Source of the DNA: Mycobacterium lacus
GTDB lineage: Bacteria; Actinomycetota; Actinomycetes; Mycobacteriales; Mycobacteriaceae
Direction: 5' to 3'
NCBI RefSeq assembly: GCF_010731535.1
Contig: NZ_AP022581.1
Coordinates: forward strand, 4,659,952-4,723,951
DNA length: 64,000 nt
Each line of letters begins with the position of its first letter. Within the stretch, counting starts at the first letter, position 1. A model generated the notes under the pieces. That model searched no databases, had not been told where the DNA came from, and saw only the letters and a program-made list of their open reading frames with translations. Shown piece by piece: positions 23,638 to 32,462 of this stretch. The translations under genes were made by a program, and so were the position numbers.

Positions 23638-25184
23638 CGCCGCGCGCTCCGAAGCTCATGCCCCCGTGAGGTGAGGCAGCGGCCGCTGTCCAAGCACCAT
23701 TGCCACCCGTGCAGGTTGCAGGTCAGCGTGTTGCCTTCCACCACACCGAATTTCGAGAGGTCGGCCTTGAGGTGGGGGCAGCGGCGCTGGATCTCCCAGC
23801 CGTCCAGCGTGATCGATGCCGAATCATCGTGAGTCTCGGCGAACCAGCCGTCGGCGTAGGCGATCCGTTCATCGGTCAGGCACTTGAAAAACGTGTACAG
23901 GTATTCGTTGTAGCCGCCGACGCGCCAGGCCCGGAAACGGGTGGACAAGAAGATGGTGTTGACCCAATCCGGTTCCTCGTCGCGCAGCGCGGTGCGCACC
24001 AGCTCCGGTTCGATCGCGAACCCGTACCGGAATTTCTCGTCGGGAATCCGTTCGCGCACAACTCGTTTCGGAAAGTCCAGGATCACCGTTTCGGGGCCGA
24101 TGACAAGTTCGACGGGGTAGCCGATGCCGTCGCAGATCTCGTCGCTCTGCAGCATGATCGGCTCGAACAGTGCGCGCAACGGCTCCAACAGCGTCTCGCC
24201 GGCAGCGGGGGCCCAGCTCGCCTTCTCCGCCGCGAGCGCCGGCGCCATCCGGTCGGCATAATCGGCGATATAGGCGGCCTTGCCGGTGGTGAAGATGGCC
24301 TCGACCTGGTCGATGGGCAGCGGATGGTTCAGTGAATTCAGCCTCGCACCGGTGAAATTCGCGATCGACCCGGGAATCATCAGCAGGCCCCGGTCGTGGC
24401 CGTGGGCGCGCATCTGGTCCAGGAACACCATTTGGTCCGGGAAGATGTTGGCCGGCTCCCCGCGGTCGTCGTTGAGGTGGCGCAATTCGGGGTCCAAAAA
24501 GCACGGCGGCCCGGCCGACGGCACCACCCAGGTCGCACCGACCTGGGTGACGTACTGGCGCGCGCGGTCCATTCCCCGCTGCCGTTTCTGCGTGGCGAAC
24601 GCCTCCTTGGCGCGGGCAGGCATGTCGTAGACCATCGGGTACCAGATCGCCCCGGAGTACTGCAGCATATGCACGTCGACATGGCCGAACTCCGACGCCA
24701 GCACGTCCAAATCCACCGGGCGCGCGTCGTTCATGTTGAAAGCCGTTGTCTCGCCGTCGGAAACCACCAGCGCCGAGTCGCCGAGCGGGCCGTCGGCGGG
24801 GGCCCGCAGGGAGATGATCATCACGTCGAGATGGCCCTCGGGTCCGTCGATCCGGTGCTTGACCGAGTCGGTGGTCTCGAAGAACCGGTGAAACCCCAGC
24901 TTCTGCAGCTCATTCCGTAAGTCGGGCACCGGAAAGTCGGGCAGCAGCACCATCGCGTCCTTGTTGACGTGCGCCCGCAGGTGCTTGGCGTCGAAGTGAT
25001 CCTTGTGCAGGTGCGAGACATACAGGTAGTCGCAGTTGCCCAGCGTGTCCCAGTCCAGCGCGCTGTTGTCCGGGAAGGGGAACCAGGAGCCGAAGTAGGC
25101 GGGGTTGACCCAGGGGTCGCACAGGATGCTGCCCGCGTGGGTCTCGATCAGGAAGCCGGCGTGGCCTACGCTCGTGACCTGCAC
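23634..25184 (-). CDS. Metallo-beta-lactamase-fold protein fused to a C-terminal Rieske domain (Rv3818 type)
   Basis: A 516-residue protein. The N-terminal metallo-beta-lactamase fold carries the metal motif SHLHKDHFD at about residues 57-65, with upstream GHAGFLIETHAGSILCDPW as in UlaG/CMAH-type enzymes. The C-terminal ~100 residues form a Rieske [2Fe-2S] domain with RRCPHLKAD and LTCNLHGWQW (C-x-H ... C-x-x-H). This resembles the reverse domain order of CMP-Neu5Ac hydroxylase, and the substrate is unknown. GTG at 25184 follows AGAAAGG. The overlap with the next gene implies one operon. Confidence 0.88.
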   Translation of the reverse strand: MQVTSVGHAGFLIETHAGSILCDPWVNPAYFGSWFPFPDNSALDWDTLGNCDYLYVSHLHKDHFDAKHLRAHVNKDAMVLLPDFPVPDLRNELQKLGFHRFFETTDSVKHRIDGPEGHLDVMIISLRAPADGPLGDSALVVSDGETTAFNMNDARPVDLDVLASEFGHVDVHMLQYSGAIWYPMVYDMPARAKEAFATQKRQRGMDRARQYVTQVGATWVVPSAGPPCFLDPELRHLNDDRGEPANIFPDQMVFLDQMRAHGHDRGLLMIPGSIANFTGARLNSLNHPLPIDQVEAIFTTGKAAYIADYADRMAPALAAEKASWAPAAGETLLEPLRALFEPIMLQSDEICDGIGYPVELVIGPETVILDFPKRVVRERIPDEKFRYGFAIEPELVRTALRDEEPDWVNTIFLSTRFRAWRVGGYNEYLYTFFKCLTDERIAYADGWFAETHDDSASITLDGWEIQRRCPHLKADLSKFGVVEGNTLTCNLHGWQWCLDSGRCLTSRGHELRSARR

Positions 25185-25249
25185 AAATACCTTTCTGGGG
25201 CCCTTTTGGCGGTTACAGTGCCGCCACGAGCTTAGCCCGAGGTGTCGGC

Positions 25250-25999
25250 TCAGGTATTGTCCGAGGCCTGCCACAGCCGCCGGTAGTACTCGATGCGCGC
25301 CAGGTCGGGCTCGACGCCGTAGGCGGCGAAGAACTCGGCGTCCCGGCCACGACCGGGATAGTTCCAGCGCAACGACAGCGTCGCCACCGCCAGGTCGGCC
25401 CACCGATCGGCCACGCCGAGGTCGCCGAAGTCGACGTGTCCGCAGCAGCGGCCGTCGTTGCCGATCAGTGTGTTGGGCGAGCATGCGTCGCCGTGACAGA
25501 CCGCCAGCTTCTCGACCGGCGGCGGCTCGCCCAGGCTCGCCCGTCGGGCCGGCGCCACCCGTGCCAGCCGGCTGGCGGCCGACCAGTCGAACGGGCAGGA
25601 CGAGACCGGCAAGCTGTCATGCAGCGTGCGTAGCCCGGCGGCGATCGCTCGCACCGCCGCATCGGGCGACGCCTGCCAGCGCGGGTGCACCGCGGACACG
25701 CCGGGCAGCCCGGCGGTGCGCAGCCACGCCCAGTCTCCGTCCAGGCCGGCACCGAGCACCGGCGGCGCCGCAACGTAGGGCGCCGCCCAGCGCAGCCGGC
25801 GCGCTTCGTCGGCAAAGTCGGCAGCAAAGTCGGTGGCGCCGCACTTGCCGACCTTGATGAACTCGCTGTTAGAGGTGGCGGCGCCCACCCGATAGGTGAC
25901 GGCGCCCAACTCGTTGACCCACACCGCGCGCACGGGCCGGCCCGCGGAAAACCGGCTGACCACCGCGGGCACCGGCAGAGGGGATGACGGGAAGGACAC
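25250..25999 (-). CDS. Aminoglycoside-phosphotransferase-like kinase (Rv3817 type)
   Basis: A 249-residue protein of the APH(3')/choline kinase superfamily. The catalytic loop is VCHGDACSPNTLI (HGDxxxxN) and the metal-binding motif is GHVDFGDLGVADRWADLA (DxxD-type). It resembles true APH(3') enzymes in layout but lies in a conserved mycobacterial housekeeping region, so small-molecule phosphorylation rather than acquired resistance is likely. GTG at 25999 after CAGGAACG is chosen. It is divergent from the acyltransferase gene at 26058. Confidence 0.82.
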   Translation of the reverse strand: MSFPSSPLPVPAVVSRFSAGRPVRAVWVNELGAVTYRVGAATSNSEFIKVGKCGATDFAADFADEARRLRWAAPYVAAPPVLGAGLDGDWAWLRTAGLPGVSAVHPRWQASPDAAVRAIAAGLRTLHDSLPVSSCPFDWSAASRLARVAPARRASLGEPPPVEKLAVCHGDACSPNTLIGNDGRCCGHVDFGDLGVADRWADLAVATLSLRWNYPGRGRDAEFFAAYGVEPDLARIEYYRRLWQASDNT

Positions 26000-26057
26000 C
26001 GTTCCTGTTTTCCTCAGTTCAGGCGGCTCACAGCCCGGAGCACTAGGCTGAGCTGCT

Positions 26058-26834
26058 GTGGAACCTGTATACGGGACTGTCATTCAGCTTGCCCGCTTGA
26101 TGTGGCGCATACAGGGGCTGAAGCTCACCGTCATCGGGGTGGAAAACCTGCCTACCAGCGGGGGCGCCGTCATCGCCATCAACCACACCGGCTATCTCGA
26201 CTTCACGTTCGCGGGTTTGCCCGCCTACAAACAGGGGCTTGGGCGCAGGGTGCGCTTCATGGCCAAGCAGGAGGTCTTCGACCACAAGATCACCGGTCCG
26301 ATCATGCGCAGCCTGCGCCACATCCCGGTGGACCGGCAAGACGGGGCCGCTTCCTACGAAGCAGCGGTCCGGATGCTCAAAGACGGCGAATTCGTTGGCG
26401 TCTACCCCGAAGCGACGATCAGCCGTAGCTTCGAGATCAAGGAATTCAAGACGGGGGCCGCCCGGATGGCGGTCGAGGCAGGGGTGCCGATCGTTCCGCA
26501 CATCGTCTGGGGTGCGCAGCGGATCTGGACCAAAGACCACCCCAAGAAACTATTTCGCCCAAAGGTTCCGATCACGATCCTGGTCGGGGAACCGATCGAG
26601 CCGACGTTGGCCACCGCCGAGCTGAACGGCCTGCTGCACTCGCGGATGCAGCATCTGCTGGAACGCGCACAGGAACAGTACGGGCCCCATCCGGCCGGTG
26701 AGTTCTGGGTGCCACACCGCCTGGGCGGTGGCGCGCCGTCACTCGCGGAGGCGGCCCGCTTGGACGCCGAGGAGGCGGAGATAAGGGCGGCGCGCCGGGC
26801 TCAGCGGGCCGGTCCTGCCGGGGTGTCGGAGTAG
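26058..26834 (+). CDS. PlsC-type 1-acylglycerol-phosphate acyltransferase (Rv3816c type)
   Basis: A 258-residue glycerolipid acyltransferase, the first of three tandem paralogues. Motif I is AINHTGYLDFTFAG (H-x4-D), motif II is RSLRHIPVDRQDG and motif III is GVYPEATISRSFEIKEFKTG. These enzymes transfer acyl groups to lysophosphatidic acid or related acceptors at the inner membrane. It starts with GTG at 26058 (VEPVYGTVIQLA). Eight bases separate it from the next copy. Confidence 0.9.
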   Translation: MEPVYGTVIQLARLMWRIQGLKLTVIGVENLPTSGGAVIAINHTGYLDFTFAGLPAYKQGLGRRVRFMAKQEVFDHKITGPIMRSLRHIPVDRQDGAASYEAAVRMLKDGEFVGVYPEATISRSFEIKEFKTGAARMAVEAGVPIVPHIVWGAQRIWTKDHPKKLFRPKVPITILVGEPIEPTLATAELNGLLHSRMQHLLERAQEQYGPHPAGEFWVPHRLGGGAPSLAEAARLDAEEAEIRAARRAQRAGPAGVSE

Positions 26835-26841
26835 GGACCCG

Positions 26842-27597
26842 ATGGCGGAGCCAACCTATCGCACCCTCGAGATCCTGGCACAGTTGATCGTCCTGGCAAC
26901 CGGAAGCCGGATCACCTACCTCGGCGAGGAAAACGTCCCCGAGCGCGGTGGCGCCGTGATCGCCATCAACCACACCAGCTACGTCGACTGGCTACCGGCC
27001 GCGTTGGCGATGAAGCGCCGGCGCCGCCGGATGAGGTTCATGATCAAGGCCGAGATGCAGCGGGTGAGGGTGGTCAACTTTTTGATCAAACGCACCCGGA
27101 CCATCCCGGTGGACCGGGGCGCCGGCGCCGGCGCCTATGCCGTGGCCGTGCAACGGTTGCGCGAAGGCGAGCTGGTCGGGGTCTACCCGGAGGCCACGAT
27201 CAGCCGCAGCTTCGAGCTCAAGGAGTTCAAGACGGGGGCCGCCCGGATGGCGCGCGAAGCCGAAGTTCCCATCGTGCCCGTGATCGTTTGGGGTGCTCAA
27301 CGGATCTGGACCAAGGACCATCCGAGGCAATTGGGCCGCAAGAAGGTGCCGATCACGGTGGCGGTCGGCACGCCCATGCGCGCCGCCGATGACATCTCGG
27401 CGACTGAGGCGGGGCTGCGCGCGTCGATGACGACGTTGCTGCGTCGCGCCCAGCAGGACTATCCCCATCCGGCCGGAGCGTACTGGGTGCCGCGCCGGCT
27501 CGGCGGGGGCGCCCCGACGATGGAAGAGGCGGCTCGGATGGAGGCGGCCGAGCTGGCGGCCAGGGCCGCCAGCCGTATCCCGCATCAGACGCGGTAG
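26842..27597 (+). CDS. PlsC-type acyltransferase, second tandem copy (Rv3815c type)
   Basis: A 251-residue protein. Active-site motif AINHTSYVDWLPAA (H-x4-D); GVYPEATISRSFELKEFKTG and WGAQRIWTKDHP match the first copy. The C-terminus YWVPRRLGGGAPTMEEAARM is shared by all three. GTAGGGACCCG precedes the ATG. Divergence in the acceptor region (AMKRRRRRMRFMIKAEMQRV) suggests different acyl or head-group preference from copy one. Probably one operon with its neighbours. Confidence 0.9.
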   Translation: MAEPTYRTLEILAQLIVLATGSRITYLGEENVPERGGAVIAINHTSYVDWLPAALAMKRRRRRMRFMIKAEMQRVRVVNFLIKRTRTIPVDRGAGAGAYAVAVQRLREGELVGVYPEATISRSFELKEFKTGAARMAREAEVPIVPVIVWGAQRIWTKDHPRQLGRKKVPITVAVGTPMRAADDISATEAGLRASMTTLLRRAQQDYPHPAGAYWVPRRLGGGAPTMEEAARMEAAELAARAASRIPHQTR

Positions 27598-27627
27598 TGG
27601 TGGCCTCCGGGGAAAGGAGTGAGGGAC

Positions 27628-28416
27628 ATGGCCGAACCGTTTTTTCGGATGATGGAGCTGCTTGTTCCGACGATCGTTGCGGCGAATGGAAACAAGATCA
27701 CGTTCCACGGCCTGCAGAACATTCCCGAGCGCGGCGGCGCGGTGATCGCCCTCAATCACACCAGCTATGTGGACTGGATTCCCGCGTCGATCGCCGCGTA
27801 CGAGCGCCGACGGCGGCTGCGCTTCATGATCAAGGCCGAAATGCAGGAGGTCAGAGCGGTTAACTATGTGATCAAGCACGCCCAGCTGATACCGGTGGAC
27901 CGCAGCGACGGGGCCGACGCCTACGCGGTGGCGGTGCAGCGGCTGCGGGAGGGCGAGCTCATCGGGCTGCATCCCGAGGCCACCATCAGCCGCAGTTACG
28001 AACTGCGGCAATTCAAATCCGGGGCGGCCCGGATGGCGCTGGAGGCGCAGGTGCCGATCGTTCCCCTGATCGTTTGGGGCGCACAGCGGATTTGGCCCAA
28101 AGGTCATCCGAAGAAACTGTTCCGTAACAAGGTGCCGATCACCGTGGCCGCCGGCCCGGCGCTGCCGCCGCGGGGAAACGCCGAGCAGCTCAATTCGGCG
28201 CTGCGCCAAGCGATGAATTCGTTGCTCTACCGGGTGCAGGAGGAGTATCCGCATCCGCAGGGGGAGCACTGGGTGCCGCGCCGGCTGGGTGGCACCGCGC
28301 CGAGCCCGGATGAGTCCAGGGCGATCTGGTTGGCTGAATTGGCCGAGCGGAGAAAGAAATACGGGCACGACGGGGTGACGCGGCGACCCGGGCGCACCCA
28401 AAGCGGATCACGCTGA
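27628..28416 (+). CDS. PlsC-type acyltransferase, third tandem copy (Rv3814c type)
   Basis: A 262-residue protein. Active site LNHTSYVDWIPAS (H-x4-D), substrate motif GLHPEATISRSYELRQFKSG and WGAQRIWPKGHPKKL. It is closer to copy two than to copy one, from the shared RLRFMIKAEMQ segment. A Y-to-H change (GLHPEAT rather than GVYPEAT) in motif III distinguishes it. The ATG at 27628 follows GGAGTGAGGGAC; a GTG at 27619 is possible. The basic tail RRPGRTQSGSR is unique. Confidence 0.9.
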   Translation: MAEPFFRMMELLVPTIVAANGNKITFHGLQNIPERGGAVIALNHTSYVDWIPASIAAYERRRRLRFMIKAEMQEVRAVNYVIKHAQLIPVDRSDGADAYAVAVQRLREGELIGLHPEATISRSYELRQFKSGAARMALEAQVPIVPLIVWGAQRIWPKGHPKKLFRNKVPITVAAGPALPPRGNAEQLNSALRQAMNSLLYRVQEEYPHPQGEHWVPRRLGGTAPSPDESRAIWLAELAERRKKYGHDGVTRRPGRTQSGSR

Positions 28417-28451
28417 CGACGGCCGCCAACTGCGAAAGGCGAACCGCCTCA

Positions 28452-29285
28452 GTGACAATTCAGCCCCCTCTTCCTACAGGGCCGGCGCTCATCGCCTGTG
28501 ACGTCGACGGTACCTTGTTCGACGACGACGAAAAGGTCACCCCGCGCACCCGTGACGCCGTGCGCGCCGCGGTCGCTGCGGGTGCGCACTTCATTCTGGC
28601 CACCGGCCGCCCGCCGCGCTGGATTCGGCCGGTCGTCGAGGCACTCGGGTTCGCGCCGATGGCGGTGTGCGCGAACGGGGCCGTCATCTACGACCCCGAG
28701 ACCGACCGGGTGGTGTCGGCCCACACGCTGGCGGTCGACGTCTTGGAGCAGTTGGCGGAGATCGCGATGCGGGTCATCCCGGGTGTCGGGTTGGCCGTCG
28801 AACGGATCGGCGACCGCGCGCACGACACGGCGACCCCGCAGTTCATCAGCTCGCCCGGCTACGAGCACGCGTGGCTCAACCCGGACAACACCGAGGTGTC
28901 GTTCGAAGACCTGCTCAGCGCGCCGGCGATCAAGCTGCTGATCCGCAAGGCCGGTGCCGCAAGCGCGGACATGGCCGCCGAGTTGGCCAAGCATGTGGGG
29001 ATCGAGGGCGATATCACCTACTCCACCAACAACGGACTGGTGGAGATTGTGCCGATGGGCATCAGCAAGGCCACCGGGGTGCACGAGGTCGCCCGGCCGC
29101 TGGGGATCGCCAACGCAGAGATGGTGGCATTCGGCGACATGCCCAACGACGTGCCGATGCTGCTGCAGGCCGGTCTTGGCGTGGCGATGGGTAACGCGCA
29201 TCCCGACGCGCTGGCCGCCGCCAACGAGGTCACCGCCCCCAACACCGACGACGGCGTCGCGCGGGTGCTGGAACGGTGGTTGTAG
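28452..29285 (+). CDS. HAD-superfamily Cof-type phosphatase (Rv3813c type)
   Basis: A 277-residue haloacid-dehalogenase phosphatase. Motif I is ACDVDGTLFDDDEKVTPRT with the nucleophile and acid/base Asp, motif II ILATGRPPRW, and motif IV VAFGDMPNDVPMLLQAG. The Cof/YbiV-type C2 cap lies between. Such enzymes dephosphorylate sugar phosphates, FMN or similar. It starts with GTG at 28452, 35 bp after the acyltransferases, and could be cotranscribed. It is the last conserved gene before the accessory island. Confidence 0.88.
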   Translation: MTIQPPLPTGPALIACDVDGTLFDDDEKVTPRTRDAVRAAVAAGAHFILATGRPPRWIRPVVEALGFAPMAVCANGAVIYDPETDRVVSAHTLAVDVLEQLAEIAMRVIPGVGLAVERIGDRAHDTATPQFISSPGYEHAWLNPDNTEVSFEDLLSAPAIKLLIRKAGAASADMAAELAKHVGIEGDITYSTNNGLVEIVPMGISKATGVHEVARPLGIANAEMVAFGDMPNDVPMLLQAGLGVAMGNAHPDALAAANEVTAPNTDDGVARVLERWL

Positions 29286-29322
29286 CTGTGGCTGGACCGG
29301 CAGTGTGGGACACTGCGCGCTG

Positions 29323-29940
29323 ATGGCATCGGAGGAAGACAACGCGGGGCCGGGTCAGCAACCCGAGGGCGTGGAACCGTCGCCGCCGGCCGACGAGTCG
29401 GAACACGACGAACCCGGCGAGTACCCATCCGGCGGCAGCATCGAATACCAGGATGCGGAGACGACGCGACCGCGCCCTCCGACGCCCGCCGAGTTACGCG
29501 CGCGGGAAAAGTTCACCAAGAAGCAGCGGGAGATCGAGCAGGCGCGACTGGAGGCCGAAGCCAAGCGGCGTCGGCAGCAACGTGTGTTGATGGGCGCCGC
29601 GGCCGCCGTCGGGGTGGTGGGTGTCGTTGCCGCCCTGGGGTACTGGGCGCTGTCGTCGCCCACCGTCACCGCTCAATGCGTGCAGGACGACCCCAACGGT
29701 CAGCCCATGATCGTCCCCGACAGCTACTGCACCGGTCACACCCCGGGCCTCAGCGGCTTCTTTTTCTACGGCGGACATCAATACCGGTACTACTACGGCA
29801 GCTCGGGGTCGGTAGGTTCGCGGCCGATCGGCGGAACGACGGTCGCGCCCAAGGGAGCGACGATCACCACGAAGTCGGGCACCACCATTCAGCGCGGCGG
29901 CCTTGGCGGCAAGCTCGGCGGCAAGGGTGGTGGCTCGTGA
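29323..29940 (+). CDS. Single-pass membrane protein, first gene of the ligase/DUF350 operon
   Basis: A 205-residue protein. An acidic, Pro-rich cytosolic N-terminus (about 60 residues) is followed by a charged helix (REKFTKKQREIEQARLEAEA), one membrane helix (VLMGAAAAVGVVGVVAALGYW), and an outer domain with two Cys (AQCVQDDPNG, DSYCTGHT). A Tyr/Gly/Ser-rich tail (GGHQYRYYYGSSGSVG) ends in GGLGGKLGGKGGGS. Its stop overlaps the GTG of the ATP-grasp gene. The layout recalls the envelope proteins that precede YgiC/YjfC ligases in other bacteria, but I cannot assign a family. Confidence 0.72.
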   Translation: MASEEDNAGPGQQPEGVEPSPPADESEHDEPGEYPSGGSIEYQDAETTRPRPPTPAELRAREKFTKKQREIEQARLEAEAKRRRQQRVLMGAAAAVGVVGVVAALGYWALSSPTVTAQCVQDDPNGQPMIVPDSYCTGHTPGLSGFFFYGGHQYRYYYGSSGSVGSRPIGGTTVAPKGATITTKSGTTIQRGGLGGKLGGKGGGS

Positions 29941-31103
29941 GGCGCTGCCGGGCAGCGCCCCGGCCGAAATGGCGATCGATCGTCGAATCGCAAGGGCTGG
30001 TGTACGGAACGCCGGCACGTGACGCGCGCGGCGCGGACCGGCCGTACTGGGATGAGTCGGTCTACTACGAATTCGAGATGGACGAGATCCTGGCACTGGA
30101 AGCCGACGTCGAACTGCTGCATTCGATGTGCCTGAACGCCGTCGAGCAGGTGATCCTGATGGAGCGGTATGCGGATTTCGGTCTGCCGGAATGGAGTTGG
30201 CAGCCGATTGCCGAATCATGGCGCCGCAGCGACCCACACGTCTACGGCCGCTTCGACTTACGTTATGACGGGCGCAGGCCGGCGGTGCTGCTCGAGTACA
30301 ACGCCGACACGCCGACCACCCTGCTCGAAGCCGCGATCTTGCAGTGGTATTGGGTCAAAGACAAGTTCCCCGGTGACGACCAGTGGAACTCGCTGCACGA
30401 ACAGCTGGTCGACCGCTGGAAGCAGCTACGGGATGTGTTGCCCGGCAACGAGTTGCACTTCACCTGGTCCGGTGTGGAAGCCACGGGTGAGGACCAGATC
30501 ACGACGACCTACATGCAAGAGACCGCGGCGGAGGCGGGTTTTGCGACCATCGGCTTGATGATCGAGGACGTCGGTTGGGATGCCGCCCTGCAGCGGTTCG
30601 TCGACCTGGAAGAGGCCCAGATTCAGGCGATCTTCAAACTGCACCCCTGGGAGTGGGTGCTCGAGGACGAGTTCGGCCAACACGTGGTGGCGAGTCTGCC
30701 GCAGACGATGTGGATCGAGCCGCTGTGGAAGACCCTGCTGTCGAACAAGGCGATCCTGGCGGTGCTGTGGGAGATGTACCCGGGTCATCCCAACCTGCTG
30801 CCCGCATACATCGACGACCCGCACGAGCTCACCGAATACGTCCGCAAACCCAAGCTGGGCCGGGAAGGCGCGAACGTCACCATCGTTGGCGCCGGCTTCC
30901 AGACCGCCACCGGCGGCGTCTACGGCGAAGAGGGCTTCGTGTACCAATTACTGGACCCGCTGCCTCAATTCGACGACATGCGGCCGGCCTTGGGCGCCTG
31001 GATCGTCGGCGACTCGTCGGCCGGGCTCGGCATCCGGGAAACTGCCGGACTGGTGACCGACGACGGCGCGGCTTTCGTCCCGCACCGAATTGCTGCGAAA
31101 TGA
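29937..31103 (+). CDS. Glutathionylspermidine-synthetase-like ATP-grasp amide ligase (YgiC/YjfC type)
   Basis: A 388-residue protein, the same length as E. coli YgiC/YjfC. It corresponds to the synthetase half of glutathionylspermidine synthase with no amidase domain. Family-typical segments are PYWDESVYYEFEMDEILALE near the N-terminus, FDLRYDGRRPAVLLEYNADT, and LHPWEWVLEDEFG in the middle. The end has GANVTIVGAGFQTATGGVYG and SSAGLGIRETAGLVTDDGA. These enzymes form an amide bond between a carboxylate and an amine using ATP; the true substrate of the YgiC group is not established. The GTG start overlaps the upstream stop (GTGA). Confidence 0.85.
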   Translation: MRRCRAAPRPKWRSIVESQGLVYGTPARDARGADRPYWDESVYYEFEMDEILALEADVELLHSMCLNAVEQVILMERYADFGLPEWSWQPIAESWRRSDPHVYGRFDLRYDGRRPAVLLEYNADTPTTLLEAAILQWYWVKDKFPGDDQWNSLHEQLVDRWKQLRDVLPGNELHFTWSGVEATGEDQITTTYMQETAAEAGFATIGLMIEDVGWDAALQRFVDLEEAQIQAIFKLHPWEWVLEDEFGQHVVASLPQTMWIEPLWKTLLSNKAILAVLWEMYPGHPNLLPAYIDDPHELTEYVRKPKLGREGANVTIVGAGFQTATGGVYGEEGFVYQLLDPLPQFDDMRPALGAWIVGDSSAGLGIRETAGLVTDDGAAFVPHRIAAK

Positions 31104-31132
31104 CCTTTCACCAAGAACGGAGTTGATCATCG

Positions 31133-31588
31133 ATGACGACAACCATCGCGGCGCTGCAGTCGGATTACTGGTATCGGCTCGGTCACGGGGTCGGCGCCGT
31201 CGTCTTGTACGCGATCCTCGGATTGGTGCTCATGATGATCGGGTTCTACGCCATCAACCTCACCACACCGGGACCACTGCGCGCGATGGTCAAGGCCGGA
31301 AAGCCCAATGCGATCGTGGTGGCTGCCGCCGGAATGGTCAGCATGGCACTCATTGTGGTGCTGGCGATCTACTCGTCGTCGGGAAAGCTGGTCGAAGGGC
31401 TGGTGGCTTCGGCGGTCTTTGGTCTGGTGGGGATCGCCGCGCAGGTGGTGATGATGCGGATCGCGACCTTGGTGCTCGGCATCGACATGGACGCGTTATT
31501 CCGGGCCGACGAGTTCAGCTACGAGTCACGCATCGTGGCCGCGGCTCAGTTCGCGCTGGGGATCGTGGTGGCAGTGGCGATTCTCTGA
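31133..31588 (+). CDS. DUF350 (UPF0719/YjfL-type) membrane protein
   Basis: A 151-residue membrane protein with four hydrophobic helices in two similar halves: GVGAVVLYAILGLVLMMIGF, NAIVVAAAGMVSMALIVVLA, VEGLVASAVFGLVGIAAQVV and IVAAAQFALGIVVAVAIL. This is the DUF350 layout. DUF350 genes often accompany YgiC-type ligases and, in M. tuberculosis (Rv2600), lie next to spermidine synthase speE. The ATG at 31133 follows CGGAGTTGATCATCG. It is the third gene of the operon; 29 bp follow the ligase. Role unknown, possibly transport or signalling linked to the ligase product. Confidence 0.82.
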   Translation: MTTTIAALQSDYWYRLGHGVGAVVLYAILGLVLMMIGFYAINLTTPGPLRAMVKAGKPNAIVVAAAGMVSMALIVVLAIYSSSGKLVEGLVASAVFGLVGIAAQVVMMRIATLVLGIDMDALFRADEFSYESRIVAAAQFALGIVVAVAIL

Positions 31589-31589
31589 G

Positions 31590-31805
31590 CCTTGATGCCG
31601 ACCCGGCTGCGCCGCGGGCGTGATTGCCTTGGCGAGCTGTTGGGGCAGGTAGTCGATCGGCAGCGGAGCCATCCCCGAGAAGGGCGCGCCGACGATCGTG
31701 ACGTCGAATGGGCTGACAATGTGGTGTCTCTGGTTGCCGTAACGGGGTGGGGGAACAAGAATCCCGTCGAAGGGCAGGCGCAGCGCGATCAGTATTTCGG
31801 GCGGT
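31590..31805 (-). pseudogene. Possible 3' remnant of a PE/PPE-type or secreted protein gene
   Basis: In the 240-bp gap between convergent genes, one minus-strand frame reads without stop. It contains LPPEILIALRLPFDG, VPPPRYGNQRHHIVSPFDV, TIVGAPFSGMAPLPIDYLPQ and QLAKAITPAAQ. The amino-acid content looks like real protein, and the segment ending in YLPQQLAKAI recalls C-terminal tails of some PE/PPE proteins. There is no start codon or upstream domain. In M. tuberculosis PE_PGRS62 (Rv3812) lies at this place in this orientation, so this may be its relic. Low confidence. Confidence 0.3.
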
Positions 31806-31828
31806 AAAGGGTTTCGGAGACCCGTCGG

Positions 31829-32452
31829 CTAAGCGTCGGGAGCGACGTGTTCCTCAACGCTGGTCCAGCCCGCGACTGCGCGCTCCAGCCGGTAGGTTGC
31901 CGCCGCAACCTCCCGCTCGGGGGCGCTCGAATACCAGCCGGCCACGCTTTCGGCAGCGGGAAGCAGCAATTCCGTCGGCCCGCCGTGGCCCGTCATCAAC
32001 TGCTCCCAGCCGTCGGCGTCCGTGGGCGAGGGGATCAGGCGCCACCGATCACCGGAACGCTGGGCATACCTATTGATCAGGTACTTGTCGCGGATTCGGG
32101 CCGCCCCCACCGAGTCGCCGCGAGACTGCGCCTCACCACCCAAGGCGGCCAGCAACACCACCACCGACATCATCCTCCGATACCCGTCCAGCAGACCGAA
32201 CCGGCGGACCGCGGCATTGGCCGGTGACAGGCGGTTGAGGAGGATGGGGCCAAGATCCAGTGGCGGTTCGAGGCACGCCTCCGCCCCAGTCACCCAATCG
32301 ATTTCGAGTTCGGCGGCACGCACCGACAACCGCTGCCACAGCGACCGGGAGGTTTCATCGGGCAGCCAACGGGTCCGACGGGCGGGGTCTGCCACGAACT
32401 GACAATCGGTGGTGCCGAGCACCGACTGCAGGGCAAAGACGGTAGGCGTCAT
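31829..32452 (-). CDS. Unknown protein of the candidate RiPP cluster, 207 residues
   Basis: A soluble, mainly helical protein that I do not recognise. Visible features are a Trp-rich N-terminal half (RRTRWLPDETSRSLWQRLSV, ELEIDWVTGAEACLEPP), a hydrophobic central helix (RMMSVVVLLAALGGEAQS) and a C-terminus with AGWYSSAPEREVAAATYRLE. No nucleotide-binding or metal motif is apparent. It starts with ATG 10 bp after the stop of the M29-like gene and is probably cotranscribed with it and with the peptide genes. It could be a precursor-binding or modifying partner. Confidence 0.65.
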   Translation of the reverse strand: MTPTVFALQSVLGTTDCQFVADPARRTRWLPDETSRSLWQRLSVRAAELEIDWVTGAEACLEPPLDLGPILLNRLSPANAAVRRFGLLDGYRRMMSVVVLLAALGGEAQSRGDSVGAARIRDKYLINRYAQRSGDRWRLIPSPTDADGWEQLMTGHGGPTELLLPAAESVAGWYSSAPEREVAAATYRLERAVAGWTSVEEHVAPDA

Positions 32453-32462
32453 CGTGGACCGG

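Noticed and set aside
25250..25999. APH-like gene as an acquired aminoglycoside-resistance gene
   Set aside because: It sits in conserved mycobacterial gene order with normal composition and no mobile element near it.
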